This document shows positions 54,517-63,825 of a DNA stretch of 64,000 nt, piece by piece. Origin of the DNA: Desulfovibrio piger (lineage in GTDB: Bacteria; Desulfobacterota; Desulfovibrionia; Desulfovibrionales; Desulfovibrionaceae). The DNA lies in assembly GCF_900116045.1 (NCBI RefSeq), contig NZ_LT630450.1:2690501-2754500 (forward strand), read 5' to 3'. The position numbers were made by a program, and so were the translations under genes. The notes beneath the pieces are model-generated. The model was not told the origin of the DNA, did not search any database, and was given only the letters and a program-made list of their open reading frames with translations. The number at the start of each line of letters is the position of its first letter. Within the stretch, counting starts at the first letter, position 1.

Positions 54517-54746
54517 GGTGCGTATGGCGTGCCTTGCGTGTGCAGTGTGCCCTTGAACGGATGACCATAACAAAAAAGCGGAGGGCAAACTGCCTTTCGC
54601 GTTTTATGTCATGGGCGACAGCTTTCTTTGCCAGAGAGCCGTGTTTAGTGGGGCCGTTTTGCCGGGGGACCGGCAGTGGGGACTGTCCGGCGTTATACCG
54701 GGGAGTCCATCCTCCTGCATAAAGCGCGTTGGGAGGAGGATGGGGG
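54517..54746. other. Gene-free stretch between lon and mqnA
   Basis: No supported gene. Several short inverted repeats are present. The segment separates two convergent genes (lon plus strand, mqnA minus strand). Minus-strand open frames in it are not preceded by a ribosome binding site and do not resemble proteins. Confidence 0.5.
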
Positions 54747-54868
54747 TTTGGGGGAAGGAGGGACCTTTGCGCGCGAGCCGGCGACCGAAGGCGGCCGCAG
54801 GCCGTGCCCGTTGCGACGACGGGAGCTACGGGCATCGACAGCAGGGCAAGGTCCCTCCTTCCCCCAAA
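54747..54868. repeat. Gene-end palindromic repeat, copy D
   Basis: Long arms at 54747-54770 and 54846-54868 (tttgggggaaggagggacct and its complement, one base indel) enclose 75 nt with further short hairpins. It ends in cccccaaaaaaac. It lies nine bases past the mqnA stop codon. Confidence 0.65.
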
Positions 54869-54876
54869 AAAACTGC

Positions 54877-55731
54877 TTACATATGGAAGAAGCGCAGGGG
54901 GGGCACACCGGGGATCATGCGGGCATCGGCCAGCTTGCGGTAGAAGAGGGTGAGGCCCTGCAGTTCGCGTTCGCCCAGGCTGAAGGTCAGGCCTTCGTTG
55001 TAATAGACGGTCAGTTCCTCGCGCGACAGGGGGCAGCCGTGGCCGGTGAGGTCGAGGATGACATCCATGTGGGAAAGGCCCCAGTCCCGGCCCTGGCGCA
55101 TGAGCGCGCCGGGATCGCTGTGGAAGAGCTTTTTCTGCACGGCGTCGTGGCTGACCACCCAGACGCCGAAGATGAAGGGCAGGCCGGTCCATTCCACCCA
55201 GGCATCGGCCAGGTCGAGGCGGTAGGGATAGTCGGGATGGTTGCGCAGGCGCAGGGCCTCGTCCCCGATGGCCAGGAAGGCCTCGGGGGCCCTTTCCGTG
55301 CCCAGGGTGGGCGTGACGGCGCCGGTGACGTAGCGCACGTCGCAGTGGTAGTGGTCCTTCATGAGCAGGCGCAGCAGGGCCACGGAGGTATGGGTCTCGC
55401 CGCTGATGAGGATGGTCTGGCCGTCCAGCCGCTCCACGGGGCGGCGGGACATGAGCAGCACGCTCATCACATTGCCGTGGGAGCCGATGGAAAGATCCTC
55501 CACCAGATGGTAGCGCTCGGGGCGCATGGCATATTCGAAACAGGAATTGGAGGAGATGTGCAGCTCGCCCCGGGCCATCATGTTGTTGAGGACGGCGGGC
55601 GGCCCGGAGATGATCTCGAAATCGTGGGGGATGATGCCCGCTTCCAGAGGATGATAGATGGGCAGGACATTGAGGTAGCCGATACGGCCCATACGCAGGG
55701 TATCAGCGGGCAGACCGGGTTCACTGGACAT
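54877..55731 (-). CDS. mqnA: Chorismate dehydratase MqnA
   Basis: This 284-residue protein has the MqnA/MqnD-type periplasmic-binding-protein fold: MGRIGYLNVLPIYHPLEAG, then ISSNSCFEYAMRPERYHL and GLPFIFGVWVVSHDAV. It dehydrates chorismate to 3-enolpyruvylbenzoate, the first step of the futalosine menaquinone pathway. The ATG at 55731 has AGGAGG nine bases upstream. mqnC, mqnE and mqnD are encoded 3-7 kb away. Confidence 0.92.
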   Translation of the reverse strand: MSSEPGLPADTLRMGRIGYLNVLPIYHPLEAGIIPHDFEIISGPPAVLNNMMARGELHISSNSCFEYAMRPERYHLVEDLSIGSHGNVMSVLLMSRRPVERLDGQTILISGETHTSVALLRLLMKDHYHCDVRYVTGAVTPTLGTERAPEAFLAIGDEALRLRNHPDYPYRLDLADAWVEWTGLPFIFGVWVVSHDAVQKKLFHSDPGALMRQGRDWGLSHMDVILDLTGHGCPLSREELTVYYNEGLTFSLGERELQGLTLFYRKLADARMIPGVPPLRFFHM

Positions 55732-55870
55732 GGCGTTCCTCCTGGCCGCGGCGCGGCCGTTTCTGGGTGGGCTGTCCGGGGGCAGCGGGGCGGGGAGGCG
55801 GCCGTGCGGGCGCATCCCCGGATGCTGCATAACAGGCCCACGACAAAAAGGAAAGGGCGGGAGCGGCGTT

Positions 55871-55900
55871 TTGACGTCCTTCCGCCTTCCTGTATATGAT
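55871..55900 (+). promoter_or_regulatory. Promoter of the second GlcG-like gene
   Basis: TTGACG (55871-55876) and TATGAT (55895-55900) are 18 bp apart, 20 bp upstream of the ATG. Confidence 0.65.
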
Positions 55901-55919
55901 GGGAAAAAGCAGGTGAGTC

Positions 55920-56429
55920 ATGTTCAGATGTTTTTTTCTTGTATTGCTGGCAGGGGCGCTGCTGGGAGGGGCCCCGGTCATGGCCGCCGCACTGGAGACC
56001 GAGAATGCGGGCACTGTCGTGCGCGAGCCTGTCCTGACAGGGGAACAGGCCCAGAGCATGGTCGAGGTGGTCATGCACGAGGCCCGGGAAAGCGGAAAGG
56101 CCGTCACCGTGACCGTGGTGGACCGTTCCGGGCAGATACTGGCGGTGCTGCGTGACCATGAGGCCGGTGTGCACACCATCAGCGCCAGTTACAAAAAGGC
56201 CTACACGGCGGCCTCCCAGAAGCGCGAGACGGCCATCCTCGCCCGTGGTGTGCGGGACGGCTCCATCCCGGCGGACATCCGTTACCTCGACCCCAATTTT
56301 TCCCTCATGGAAGGCGGCATCCCCATCATCCTTGAGGATGTGGTGGTGGGCGGTATCGGCGTCGGCGGCGCCCACGGCAGCGAGGACAGCCGTCTGGCCC
56401 GTATCGGCCTGCTGGTGCTGCAGCACTGA
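55920..56429 (+). CDS. Secreted GlcG/HbpS-family heme-binding-like protein (second)
   Basis: This 169-residue protein has a signal peptide (about 1-22, ending PVMAA). A GlcG domain follows, with [51 protein letters not shown] and [20 protein letters not shown]. Its sequence differs clearly from the first member (20018-20509), so they are old paralogues. It is upstream of a catalase gene, which suits a heme or oxidative-stress link. That link is inferred from position only. Confidence 0.82.
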   Translation: MFRCFFLVLLAGALLGGAPVMAAALETENAGTVVREPVLTGEQAQSMVEVVMHEARESGKAVTVTVVDRSGQILAVLRDHEAGVHTISASYKKAYTAASQKRETAILARGVRDGSIPADIRYLDPNFSLMEGGIPIILEDVVVGGIGVGGAHGSEDSRLARIGLLVLQH

Positions 56430-56546
56430 GCCCGCGAGCGCCGGCCGGGCGGGGAGGCAGGCAACTGTCCTGTGCCGTCCGCGCGGATGGGGCGGGGCCC
56501 GGCGGGCAGGCGGGGTGTGCGCCCGCCAGGGAAGACAAAAAATATC

Positions 56547-56569
56547 TAAATAGTAATAATTACTATTTA
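56547..56569. promoter_or_regulatory. PerR/Fur-like operator upstream of catalase
   Basis: A perfect 11-1-11 palindrome (TAAATAGTAAT-A-ATTACTATTTA) sits in an otherwise G+C-rich intergenic region, about 97 bp upstream of the catalase ATG. Eleven of 15 positions match the PerR box pattern TTATAATNATTATAA. Confidence 0.65.
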
Positions 56570-56665
56570 CAAAAATTGCCGGTCATGGCATTTCTTGTCT
56601 GGCGATACCTCCTGGGGGGAGGCTGTCACTGCACCACCCCGGTGCGCAAACCAGGGAGAAAGCAC

Positions 56666-58123
56666 ATGACTGACAAAAACGACCGCCTGACCACCAGTGC
56701 CGGTGCGCCGGTAGCCGACAACAATCATGCCCTGACTGCCGGTCCGCGCGGGCCCATGCTGATGCAGGATGTCTGGTTCCAGGAAAAACTGGCCCATTTC
56801 GACCGTGAGGTCATCCCGGAGCGGCGCATGCATGCCAAGGGCTCCGGCGCTTACGGGACGTTCACGGTGACGCATGATGTCACCCCGTATACCAGGGCCT
56901 CGCTTTTTGCCGAGGTCGGCAAGCAGACCGAGGTCTTCGTCCGCTTTTCCACCGTGGCCGGTGAACGCGGCGCGGCGGACGCGGAGCGCGACATCCGCGG
57001 TTTTGCCGTCAAATTCTACACGGACCAGGGCAACTGGGACATGGTGGGCAACAACACGCCGGTCTTTTTCCTGCGTGATCCGCTCAAGTTCCCCGACCTG
57101 AACCATGTGGTCAAGCGCAACCCGCGCACCAACATGCACAGCGCCACGGACAACTGGGACTTCTGGACCCTGCTGCCCGAGGCCCTGCACCAGATCACCG
57201 TGGTCATGAGCGATCGCGGCATCCCGGCCTCGTACCGGCACATGCACGGTTTCGGCAGCCACACCTACAGCCTCATCAATGCGGAGAACAGGCGCTTCTG
57301 GGTCAAGTTCCATTTCAGGACCCAGCAGGGCATCAGGAACCTCACCGATGCCGAGGCGCAGGAGCTCATCGGCCGTGACCGGGACAGCCACCAGCGCGAT
57401 CTGTACGAGCATATCGAAAAGGGCGACTTCCCCCGCTGGACCCTGTACTTCCAGATCATGCCCGAGGAAGACGCCGAAAAGCTGCCCTATCATCCCTTCG
57501 ACCTGACCAAGGTCTGGTACCACAAGGACTATCCCCTCATGGAAGTGGGCGTGCTGGAACTGAACCGCAATCCCGAGAACTACTTCGCCGAGGTGGAGCA
57601 GGCGGCCTTCAATCCCGCCAACCTGGTGCCCGGCATCGGCGTCTCGCCCGACAAGATGCTGCAGGGCCGTCTGTTCTCCTACGGGGATGCCCAGCGCTAC
57701 CGCCTGGGGGTCAACCACACCATGATCCCGGTGAACCGTCCCCGCTGTCCCTATCACAGCTTCCACCGGGACGGCGCCATGCGGGTGGACGGCAACTACG
57801 GCGGCCATACCAGCTACGAGCCCAACAGCACGGGCGCCTGGCAGGAACAGCCCGATTTCAGCGAACCGCCCCTGAAGATCAGCGGCGACGCGGCCCGCTG
57901 GGACTATCCCTGCGATGACGCCGACTACTTCGAGCAGCCCGGCAAGCTGTTCCGCGTGATGACGCCGGAACAGCAGGAAGAGCTGTTCGGCAATACGGCC
58001 CGTGCCCTGGGCGATGCGCCCCGCGAGATCAAGCTGCGCCATATCCGCCATTGCGCCAAGGCCGATCCCGCCTACGGTGCGGGCGTGGCCCGGGCCTGCG
58101 GCATCCCGGAAAGCGAGATCTGA
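56666..58123 (+). CDS. katA: Monofunctional heme catalase, small-subunit type
   Basis: This 485-residue enzyme destroys hydrogen peroxide. The catalytic histidine H56 is in [13 protein letters not shown]. The [19 protein letters not shown] block, the distal Asn region [10 protein letters not shown] and the proximal heme Tyr in [14 protein letters not shown] are all present. Length fits clade 3 catalases. The ATG at 56666 follows GGAG; the upstream frame-open part is discarded. An AT-rich PerR-like palindrome upstream suggests peroxide-responsive control. Confidence 0.95.
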   Translation: MTDKNDRLTTSAGAPVADNNHALTAGPRGPMLMQDVWFQEKLAHFDREVIPERRMHAKGSGAYGTFTVTHDVTPYTRASLFAEVGKQTEVFVRFSTVAGERGAADAERDIRGFAVKFYTDQGNWDMVGNNTPVFFLRDPLKFPDLNHVVKRNPRTNMHSATDNWDFWTLLPEALHQITVVMSDRGIPASYRHMHGFGSHTYSLINAENRRFWVKFHFRTQQGIRNLTDAEAQELIGRDRDSHQRDLYEHIEKGDFPRWTLYFQIMPEEDAEKLPYHPFDLTKVWYHKDYPLMEVGVLELNRNPENYFAEVEQAAFNPANLVPGIGVSPDKMLQGRLFSYGDAQRYRLGVNHTMIPVNRPRCPYHSFHRDGAMRVDGNYGGHTSYEPNSTGAWQEQPDFSEPPLKISGDAARWDYPCDDADYFEQPGKLFRVMTPEQQEELFGNTARALGDAPREIKLRHIRHCAKADPAYGAGVARACGIPESEI

Positions 58124-58367
58124 AAAAAGATTGCGGGACAGGGGGGGCGTTGCCCCGCTGCCGGTGCCCGGGGTCTCCCGTGCAGCGACGGCCCCTCCTC
58201 TTCGTCGTGACGGGTGCGGCCTGAGGGCCGGTATCCGGTGGCTCCCGGCGGGCCGATGGCCCTCCCTGTCCTCCTTTTCCAGAAACAGGCCCATGCAAGG
58301 ATGTCTTCCGCTGAAAGCGGCGCATGTCCTTGCAGACGGCCCGGAAGGATCCCTTCCCCGTGCCCCC
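58124..58367. other. Gene-free stretch after katA
   Basis: No supported gene; G+C-rich with scattered short inverted repeats such as ggaagg-at-cccttcc at 58343-58356. It leads into a longer structured segment. Confidence 0.45.
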
Positions 58368-58439
58368 GGCAGCGTCGCGTCGTTGCAGGCGTGGAAGACC
58401 CGCCGTACGCGGCGGACCTTCCGCTGACGCGATGCTGCC
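58368..58439. other. Long imperfect hairpin, possible structured RNA
   Basis: Arms at 58368-58381 and 58426-58439 pair with one G-T pair. Inside are a GGAAG/CTTCC stem (58393-58397 with 58418-58422) and a CGCCG/CGGCG tip. An intrinsic terminator begins six bases later. Together they look like a small structured transcript or the 3' end of katA mRNA. No promoter is seen. Confidence 0.5.
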
Positions 58440-58442
58440 ATC

Positions 58443-58491
58443 AAAAAAGCGGACATGACCATCAGGGTCATGTCCGCTTTTCTGTCTTTTT
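58443..58491 (+). terminator. Strong terminator downstream of katA
   Basis: A 16-bp perfect stem (58445-58460 with 58466-58481) has an ATCAG loop, A6 before and CTGTCTTTTT after. It may act for the structured segment just upstream. Confidence 0.85.
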
Positions 58492-58630
58492 CCGTCTGCG
58501 GGGATCTCCCGGCACCTGCGGGATATGCCTGCGCCCGTCGCGCCGGTGGACCGGCAGGATAGGCCGCGTTTTTTCCCGTTTCCCATGCCGGACACGATGC
58601 CCGGGCCTGCTGCATGAGACAGGCCCGGGC

Positions 58631-58708
58631 AAAGTTTTTTGGCGTGGAGGGGGAGCGCGAGGGGGAGGCCGCACCTTTTGTTCACAAAAGGGGGGCCGCC
58701 TCCTCGTC
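58631..58708. repeat. Gene-end palindromic repeat, copy E
   Basis: From the mqnC side this copy reads a palindrome with core ccttttgtgaacaaaagg (58673-58690 region), then purine-rich arms, then ccaaaaaactt (58631-58642). This matches copy C in order and spacing. It lies about 20 bp after the mqnC stop. Confidence 0.65.
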
Positions 58709-58726
58709 TCGTCCCTTTATGGTCAG

Positions 58727-59854
58727 CTAGTCTTCGGGCTGCGGGTCCACGGGGGTGTAGTTCATGGTGCGCTGCACGGGGGTGAAGCCGGCGGCACGGA
58801 TGATCTTGTGGATCTCGTGACGGGTCAGGTGGTAGGACACGCCGGCGGCGGCCACCACGTTCTCCTCGATCATGAGCGAGCCGAAGTCGTTGGCACCGTA
58901 GAAAAGGGCCAGCTGGGCCACTTCGGGGCCCATGGTCACCCAGGAGGACTGGATGTTGGCGATATTGTCCAGCACCAGGCGCGACACGGCCAGCAGGCGC
59001 AGATAGGCGGGTGCGGGCAGGGAGGCCGTCACGTTGATGCGGGTATGGGCAGGCTGGAAGGTCCAGGGGATGAAGGCCGTGAAGCCGTGGGTCCTGTCCT
59101 GCACCTCGCGCACGGCGAAGAGGTGGTCCAGACGGTGGCGGGGCTCTTCCTCATGGCCGAACATCATGGTGGCGGTGGTGCGCATGCCCTGTTTGTGGGC
59201 GCGTTCCATGACGTAGAGCCACTGGTCGGCGCTGCACTTGTTGGGCGAGACCCGGGCGCGGACCTCGTTCTGGAGGATCTCGGCGCCGCCGCCGGGGATG
59301 GAGTCCAGACCGGCGGCCCTGAGGCGGGAGATGACCTCGTCCACGCTCAGGCCGAACTTCTGCGACCAGAAGAAGATCTCCGGCGGGGAGAAGGCATGGA
59401 TGTGCAGGCCGGGCCAGGTGGCACGCATCCAGCGCAGCAGGTCTTCGTACCATTCCAGGGGCAGGTCGGGATGGTGCCCGCCCTGCAGCAGGATCTGGGT
59501 GCCGCCCAGGCGCAGGGTCTCGTCGATCTTCCGGGCCATCTCCTCGCGGGTGATGACGTAGCCTTCGCCGGATTCGGGCGCGCGGAAGAAGGCGCAGAAG
59601 CGGCAGGCGCAGACGCAGACGTTGGAATAGTTGATGTTGCGGTCGCCCACATAGGTGACGATGGGCTCGGGATGCAGGCGCAGGCGCATGGCGTGGGCCA
59701 GCCGGGCCAGCGTGTGCAGGGAGGCGCCGTAATACAGGGCTTCGGCGGCGGCGCGGTCCAGGCGCTTCCCGGCCAGGGAAAGGGCCGCGGCCTCCTTCAC
59801 TTCGGGGCTTTCATCAAAGGCGCTGTGCGCCGGACGGAACTGCTGGTCGCTCAT
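58727..59854 (-). CDS. mqnC: Cyclic dehypoxanthinyl futalosine synthase MqnC
   Basis: This 375-residue radical SAM enzyme has the cluster-binding cysteines C80, C84 and C87 in SNVCVCACRFCAFF. The GGTQILLQGGHHPDLPLEW and SWVTMGPEVAQLALFYGAND blocks are MqnC-specific. It cyclises dehypoxanthine futalosine in menaquinone synthesis. Its ATG overlaps the mqnE stop (ATGA), so the two are coupled. Confidence 0.92.
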   Translation of the reverse strand: MSDQQFRPAHSAFDESPEVKEAAALSLAGKRLDRAAAEALYYGASLHTLARLAHAMRLRLHPEPIVTYVGDRNINYSNVCVCACRFCAFFRAPESGEGYVITREEMARKIDETLRLGGTQILLQGGHHPDLPLEWYEDLLRWMRATWPGLHIHAFSPPEIFFWSQKFGLSVDEVISRLRAAGLDSIPGGGAEILQNEVRARVSPNKCSADQWLYVMERAHKQGMRTTATMMFGHEEEPRHRLDHLFAVREVQDRTHGFTAFIPWTFQPAHTRINVTASLPAPAYLRLLAVSRLVLDNIANIQSSWVTMGPEVAQLALFYGANDFGSLMIEENVVAAAGVSYHLTRHEIHKIIRAAGFTPVQRTMNYTPVDPQPED

Positions 59855-60984
59855 GCGCGGGCCTCCTCGGTCGGGACGGTATGGAAGATGGCGTTGCGCC
59901 GCACGGGCGTGAAGCCCGCTTCACGGATCATGAATTCCAGCTCCTTGAGGGTCAGGCCCTGGGCGGAACCGGCACCGGCCATATGGCCGATGTGCTCTTC
60001 CACCACGGTGCCGTCCAGGTCGTCGGCGCCGTACCAGAGGGCCGTCTGGGCCAGCTTGGTGCCCATCATGATCCAGTAGGCCTTGATGTGGGGGATGTTG
60101 TCCAGCATCAGGCGCGAGACGGCCACGGTGCGCAGCTGGTCGAGACCGCGCACGGGGCCGAGCTTTTCCTCAGGCAGCTTGAGCCTGCTGTTCTCGGTCA
60201 GGAAGGGCAGGGGGATGAAGCAGGTGAACCCGCCGCTTTTGTCCTGCTGTTCGCGCAGGCGGCAGAGATGGTCCACGCGCATGGCACAGGTCTCCAGATG
60301 GCCGTAGAGCATGGTGCAGTTGGTCTTGATGCCCAGGCTGTGGGCCTCGCCGGAGATGCGCAGCCACTCGGCGGAACCGGCCTTGTGGGGGCAGATACGG
60401 GCGCGCAGGTCTTCGTCGAAGATCTCGGCGCCGCCGCCGGGCATCATGACCAGACCGGCGTCCTTGAGGCGCTGCAGCACTTCGAGGGTGGAACAGCCTT
60501 CCATCCTGGCGAAGTGGGCGATCTCCACCGGGGTGAAGGCCTTGATGAGCAGGCCGGGATTGAGTTCGCGCGCGGCACGCAGGGTGTCCAGGAACCACTG
60601 GAAAGGACGGGTGGGATGGCAGCCGCCCACGATGTGCAGCTCGTCCAGATGCAGGGGCGTGGCATCAGCGGCGCGCAGGCGCTCCAGCACTTCTTCGGTA
60701 CTCAGGCAGAAAGCCCCCTGGTCTTCTTCGCTGTCGCGGCGGAAGGCGCAGAACACGCAGCCGTTGACGCAGACATTGGTATAATTTATTTGGCGGTTGA
60801 CCACATACGAGGTCTTGTCCCCGTGCATGCGGCAACGCGCATGGTGGGCCAGGGCGCCCACGGCGGTGATGTCGGGGCAGGCGAAAAGCGCCATGCCGTC
60901 TTCGGCGCTCAGGCGCTGGCCGGCAAGGACCTTGTCCAGAACGTCGGCAAGCCCGAGGCTTGCGTAATAGGAAGCATCCAGCAT
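59851..60984 (-). CDS. mqnE: Aminodeoxyfutalosine synthase MqnE
   Basis: This 377-residue radical SAM enzyme has C72, C76 and C79 in NVCVNGCVFCAF and the MqnE pattern ELHIVGGCHPTRPFQWFLD with IPHIKAYWIMMGTKLAQTAL. It adds the adenosyl radical of SAM to 3-enolpyruvylbenzoate, the product of MqnA. The ATG at 60984 follows GAGG. It starts the mqnE-mqnC unit and is divergent from mqnD. Confidence 0.92.
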   Translation of the reverse strand: MLDASYYASLGLADVLDKVLAGQRLSAEDGMALFACPDITAVGALAHHARCRMHGDKTSYVVNRQINYTNVCVNGCVFCAFRRDSEEDQGAFCLSTEEVLERLRAADATPLHLDELHIVGGCHPTRPFQWFLDTLRAARELNPGLLIKAFTPVEIAHFARMEGCSTLEVLQRLKDAGLVMMPGGGAEIFDEDLRARICPHKAGSAEWLRISGEAHSLGIKTNCTMLYGHLETCAMRVDHLCRLREQQDKSGGFTCFIPLPFLTENSRLKLPEEKLGPVRGLDQLRTVAVSRLMLDNIPHIKAYWIMMGTKLAQTALWYGADDLDGTVVEEHIGHMAGAGSAQGLTLKELEFMIREAGFTPVRRNAIFHTVPTEEARA

Positions 60985-61029
60985 AATGGGTATCCTCAGA
61001 TGATGATTGGCCGAAGGCCGGAACAGCGC

Positions 61030-61059
61030 AATATATGTTCCAGCCTCGCTGCCTGTCAA
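61030..61059 (-). promoter_or_regulatory. Promoter of mqnE-mqnC
   Basis: On the minus strand TTGACA (61054-61059) and TATATT (61030-61035) are 18 bp apart, near-consensus, about 45 bp upstream of mqnE. Confidence 0.7.
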
Positions 61060-61094
61060 ACTGTTGTGCCGGATCAAACAAAGAGAGGTGTCCC

Positions 61095-61925
61095 GTGGCG
61101 GAGAACATGACGCTGGGCCTTTCGCCCTGTCCCAATGATACCTACATTTTCCATGCGCTGCTGCACCGGCTGGTGCCGTCCCCGGCGCATTTCACGCCGC
61201 ACATGGCCGATGTGGAGGAACTCAATGCCCTTGCCCGGCAGAAGAAACTGCCGGTGACCAAGCTCTCGCTGGGCGTGGTGCCCTACATCATGGACGATTA
61301 CGCCATCATGGCCTCGGGCGCCGCCCTGGGCTGGGGCTGCGGCCCGCTGGTGGTGGCCCGCGAAGACCTGCCCGAGGAAAAATGGAAAACGGCCCGCGTG
61401 GCCGTGCCGGGCCTCATGACCACGGCCAACCTGCTGCTGACCCTGCACGGCGGCTTCCAGGGCCCGCGTGAGGAGATGCTCTTCAGCGATGTCATGGACG
61501 CGGTGCTGGACGGTGAGGCGGACATGGGCGTCATCATCCACGAGGGCCGTTTCACCTATGCCGAGCGCGGCCTGGTGAAGCTGCTGGACCTGGGGCAGTG
61601 GTGGGAGGCCACCTATCATGCGCCCCTGCCGCTGGGCGCCATCGCCGTGCGGCGCGACGTGCCCGTGGAGCTGGCCCGCGCCATCGAGGCGGCCATCACA
61701 GCCAGCGTGGATTATGCCAATGCCAACCCGCGCGCCTCGGCGGACTTCATCCGCGAACACGCGCAGGAGCTGGCCGAGAGCGTGACCTCGGCCCACATCA
61801 GGACCTTCGTCACCGAATACAGCCGTGATCTGGGCGATACGGGCCGTCAGGCCATCGCCCGTCTGGTGGAGACCGCGGCCAGGATGCAGGGCCTGCGCCT
61901 GCCCGAGGCGGGGCTCTTCCTGTAG
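61095..61925 (+). CDS. mqnD: 1,4-dihydroxy-6-naphthoate synthase MqnD
   Basis: This 276-residue protein has a binding-protein-like fold and the MqnD start LGLSPCPNDTYIFHALLHRL, then LSLGVVPYIMDDYAIMASGA and ADMGVIIHEGRFTYAERGL. It turns the cyclic futalosine product into the naphthoate. A GTG start at 61095 is supported by AGAGAGG six bases upstream; ATG at 61107 is the alternative. It is divergent from mqnE. Confidence 0.92.
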   Translation: MAENMTLGLSPCPNDTYIFHALLHRLVPSPAHFTPHMADVEELNALARQKKLPVTKLSLGVVPYIMDDYAIMASGAALGWGCGPLVVAREDLPEEKWKTARVAVPGLMTTANLLLTLHGGFQGPREEMLFSDVMDAVLDGEADMGVIIHEGRFTYAERGLVKLLDLGQWWEATYHAPLPLGAIAVRRDVPVELARAIEAAITASVDYANANPRASADFIREHAQELAESVTSAHIRTFVTEYSRDLGDTGRQAIARLVETAARMQGLRLPEAGLFL

Positions 61926-61997
61926 GGCAGGCCGCGTCAGGCCCCATGCCTTGCTGTACCTGTCCGGGCCTCGTGCGGCATGCCGCCGGGGCCTTTT

Positions 61998-62040
61998 CAG
62001 GGCCGCCCCGCAGGGGGCGGCCCTGTTGTTGCCTTTTCCG
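61998..62040 (+). terminator. Possible terminator after mqnD
   Basis: A 12-bp perfect stem (61998-62009 with 62014-62025) with GCAG loop is followed by TTGTTGCCTTTT. It ends just before the MATE gene start, so it may also be a leader hairpin for that gene. Confidence 0.55.
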
Positions 62041-62046
62041 CGGAAC

Positions 62047-63471
62047 ATGATGACCAGGAACAGATTCTTTTCCCTCAGTGAGGCCCGCCGCTTCCTGGCG
62101 CTGGGCCTGCCCGTACTGGTGACGCAGATCGCCCAGATGGGCATGAACTTCGTGGACACGGCCATGACCGGCCGGGCCAGTACGGCGGACATGGCCGCCG
62201 TGGCCGTCTCGGGCTCCATCTGGGTGCCTGTTTCCCTGCTGGGCATGGGCTGTCTTCTGTCCCTGCCCGCCATGATGGCCCATCTGGTGGGCGGCGGCGA
62301 GCAGCGGCGCACCCCGCATCTGCTGCGGCAGGGCCTCTGGCTCTCGGGCCTGCTCTCGCTGGTGCTGATGGGCGTGTTCGCCTTCCTTTCCCTCCATCTG
62401 GAGCTGTTCGGCCTGGATGCCGAGCTGGCGCCGCTGGCGGCCGGGTATCTGCGGGCCATGCTCTTCGGCCTGCCGGGCATGATGCTGTTCGTCAATGTGC
62501 GCGGCTTCCTGGAAGGCTATGCCCGCACGCGTCCGGCCATGCTGGTGGGCCTGCTGGGGCTGGCGCTCAACGTGCCCTGCAATTATGTGCTCATCTACGG
62601 CAAGCTGGGCCTGCCCCGGCTGGGGGCCGTGGGCTGCGGTGTGGCCACGGCCCTGTGCTACTGGTTCATGGGCCTGACCCTGGCCCTGTATGCCCGGCGC
62701 GAGGCGCGCTGCCGCAGGCTGGGGCCGCTGTTCCTGCCCCTGCTGCTGCCGCGTGCGGCCGGGGAGGGCGGCGGTGCCCGGCGGGTTGACTGGCCGCTGG
62801 TCCGGCGCATCTTCCGCATCGGCCTGCCCGGCGCGCTGGCCGCCTGCTTCGAGGCTTCGCTGTTCGCGGTCACGGCCCTGCTGCTGGCGCCGTTGGGCAA
62901 GGTGGTGGTGGCCGGGCACCAGATCGCCATGAACTTTTCCAGCATCGTCTACATGCTGCCCCTGTCGCTGAACATCACCGTGGCCATCCGGGTGGGGCAG
63001 AACCTGGGGGCCGGCCGTCTGGAACGGGCCCGCCTTTCGGCCCGCACGGCCCTGTGCCTGGGGCTGGGCCTGGCCCTGCTGACCATGACGGCCACCCTGT
63101 GCCTGCGGCCGCAGATCGCCCGGATCTACAACGCGGACCCCGCCGTGCTGGAGCTGGCCGTGCTCCTGCTGGCCTTCGCCGCCGTCAACCAGATACCGGA
63201 ATCGTTGCAGACGGTGAGCATCGGTGTGCTGCGCGCCTACAACGATACCCGCTACATCCTGGGCGTCTGCCTGTTCTCCTACTGGATCGTGGGGCTGGGC
63301 ACGGGCTGGGCCCTGGCCCGTACGGACTGGCTGGTGCCCGCCCTGGGCGCCCCCGGCTTCTGGACGGGCTACGGCCTGGCCCTGTGGGTGAGCTTCGTCC
63401 TGTACCGTTTGCGCACGGGCCGTCTGCACCGTCTGGATGCGGCGGCCGTGCGGCAGCGCATCCGCCGCTGA
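62047..63471 (+). CDS. MATE-family multidrug efflux protein (first)
   Basis: This 474-residue membrane protein has about 12 helices and two MatE repeats. Typical parts are [40 protein letters not shown] and, in the second half, HQIAMNFSSIVYMLPLSLNI. It exchanges drugs or toxic organic cations for Na+ or H+. The ATG at 62047 is followed by a second ATG at 62050; ribosome binding is weak for both. A very similar gene starts at 63826. Confidence 0.87.
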   Translation: MMTRNRFFSLSEARRFLALGLPVLVTQIAQMGMNFVDTAMTGRASTADMAAVAVSGSIWVPVSLLGMGCLLSLPAMMAHLVGGGEQRRTPHLLRQGLWLSGLLSLVLMGVFAFLSLHLELFGLDAELAPLAAGYLRAMLFGLPGMMLFVNVRGFLEGYARTRPAMLVGLLGLALNVPCNYVLIYGKLGLPRLGAVGCGVATALCYWFMGLTLALYARREARCRRLGPLFLPLLLPRAAGEGGGARRVDWPLVRRIFRIGLPGALAACFEASLFAVTALLLAPLGKVVVAGHQIAMNFSSIVYMLPLSLNITVAIRVGQNLGAGRLERARLSARTALCLGLGLALLTMTATLCLRPQIARIYNADPAVLELAVLLLAFAAVNQIPESLQTVSIGVLRAYNDTRYILGVCLFSYWIVGLGTGWALARTDWLVPALGAPGFWTGYGLALWVSFVLYRLRTGRLHRLDAAAVRQRIRR

Positions 63472-63510
63472 CCGGAGGCCCCGGGCGGCCTTTGCCGGAT
63501 GCGCGCGGGG

Positions 63511-63541
63511 AAGGGGAGGCATGGCAGGGCCTCCCTTTTTG
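63511..63541 (+). terminator. Terminator after first MATE gene
   Basis: A 7-bp stem (63514-63520 with 63529-63535) is followed by TTTTTG. The rest of the 350-bp spacer to the second MATE gene shows no gene. Confidence 0.7.
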
Positions 63542-63825
63542 CGTGGCTGAAGGCCCCATCTTCACGGACATGCCTGCCGTGACGGATGACGTTTTGTCCC
63601 TGCAGGGCAGGGGCGTTGCGGACAGTCGGCGGAGGGGCCCCGCCGCTTGTCCGGGAACGTCTTTCCCCGATAGGGCGCGGGCTTGTCATTCAGGGGGGGA
63701 GCAGGTATAGGAGGAGCGCGGACCGTACCCTGCCACGGCTGTGCCGGCAGGCTGCCCCGCCTGCCTCCGGCCCGGCATGAGGGCTTGTCTTGTCACCGGA
63801 TCGTTCCGGCTGCGGATGGGAGACC

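Noticed and set aside
54407..55192. 261-codon minus-strand frame after lon and inside mqnA
   Set aside because: It overlaps mqnA in another frame, includes hairpins and a repeat, and has no family resemblance.
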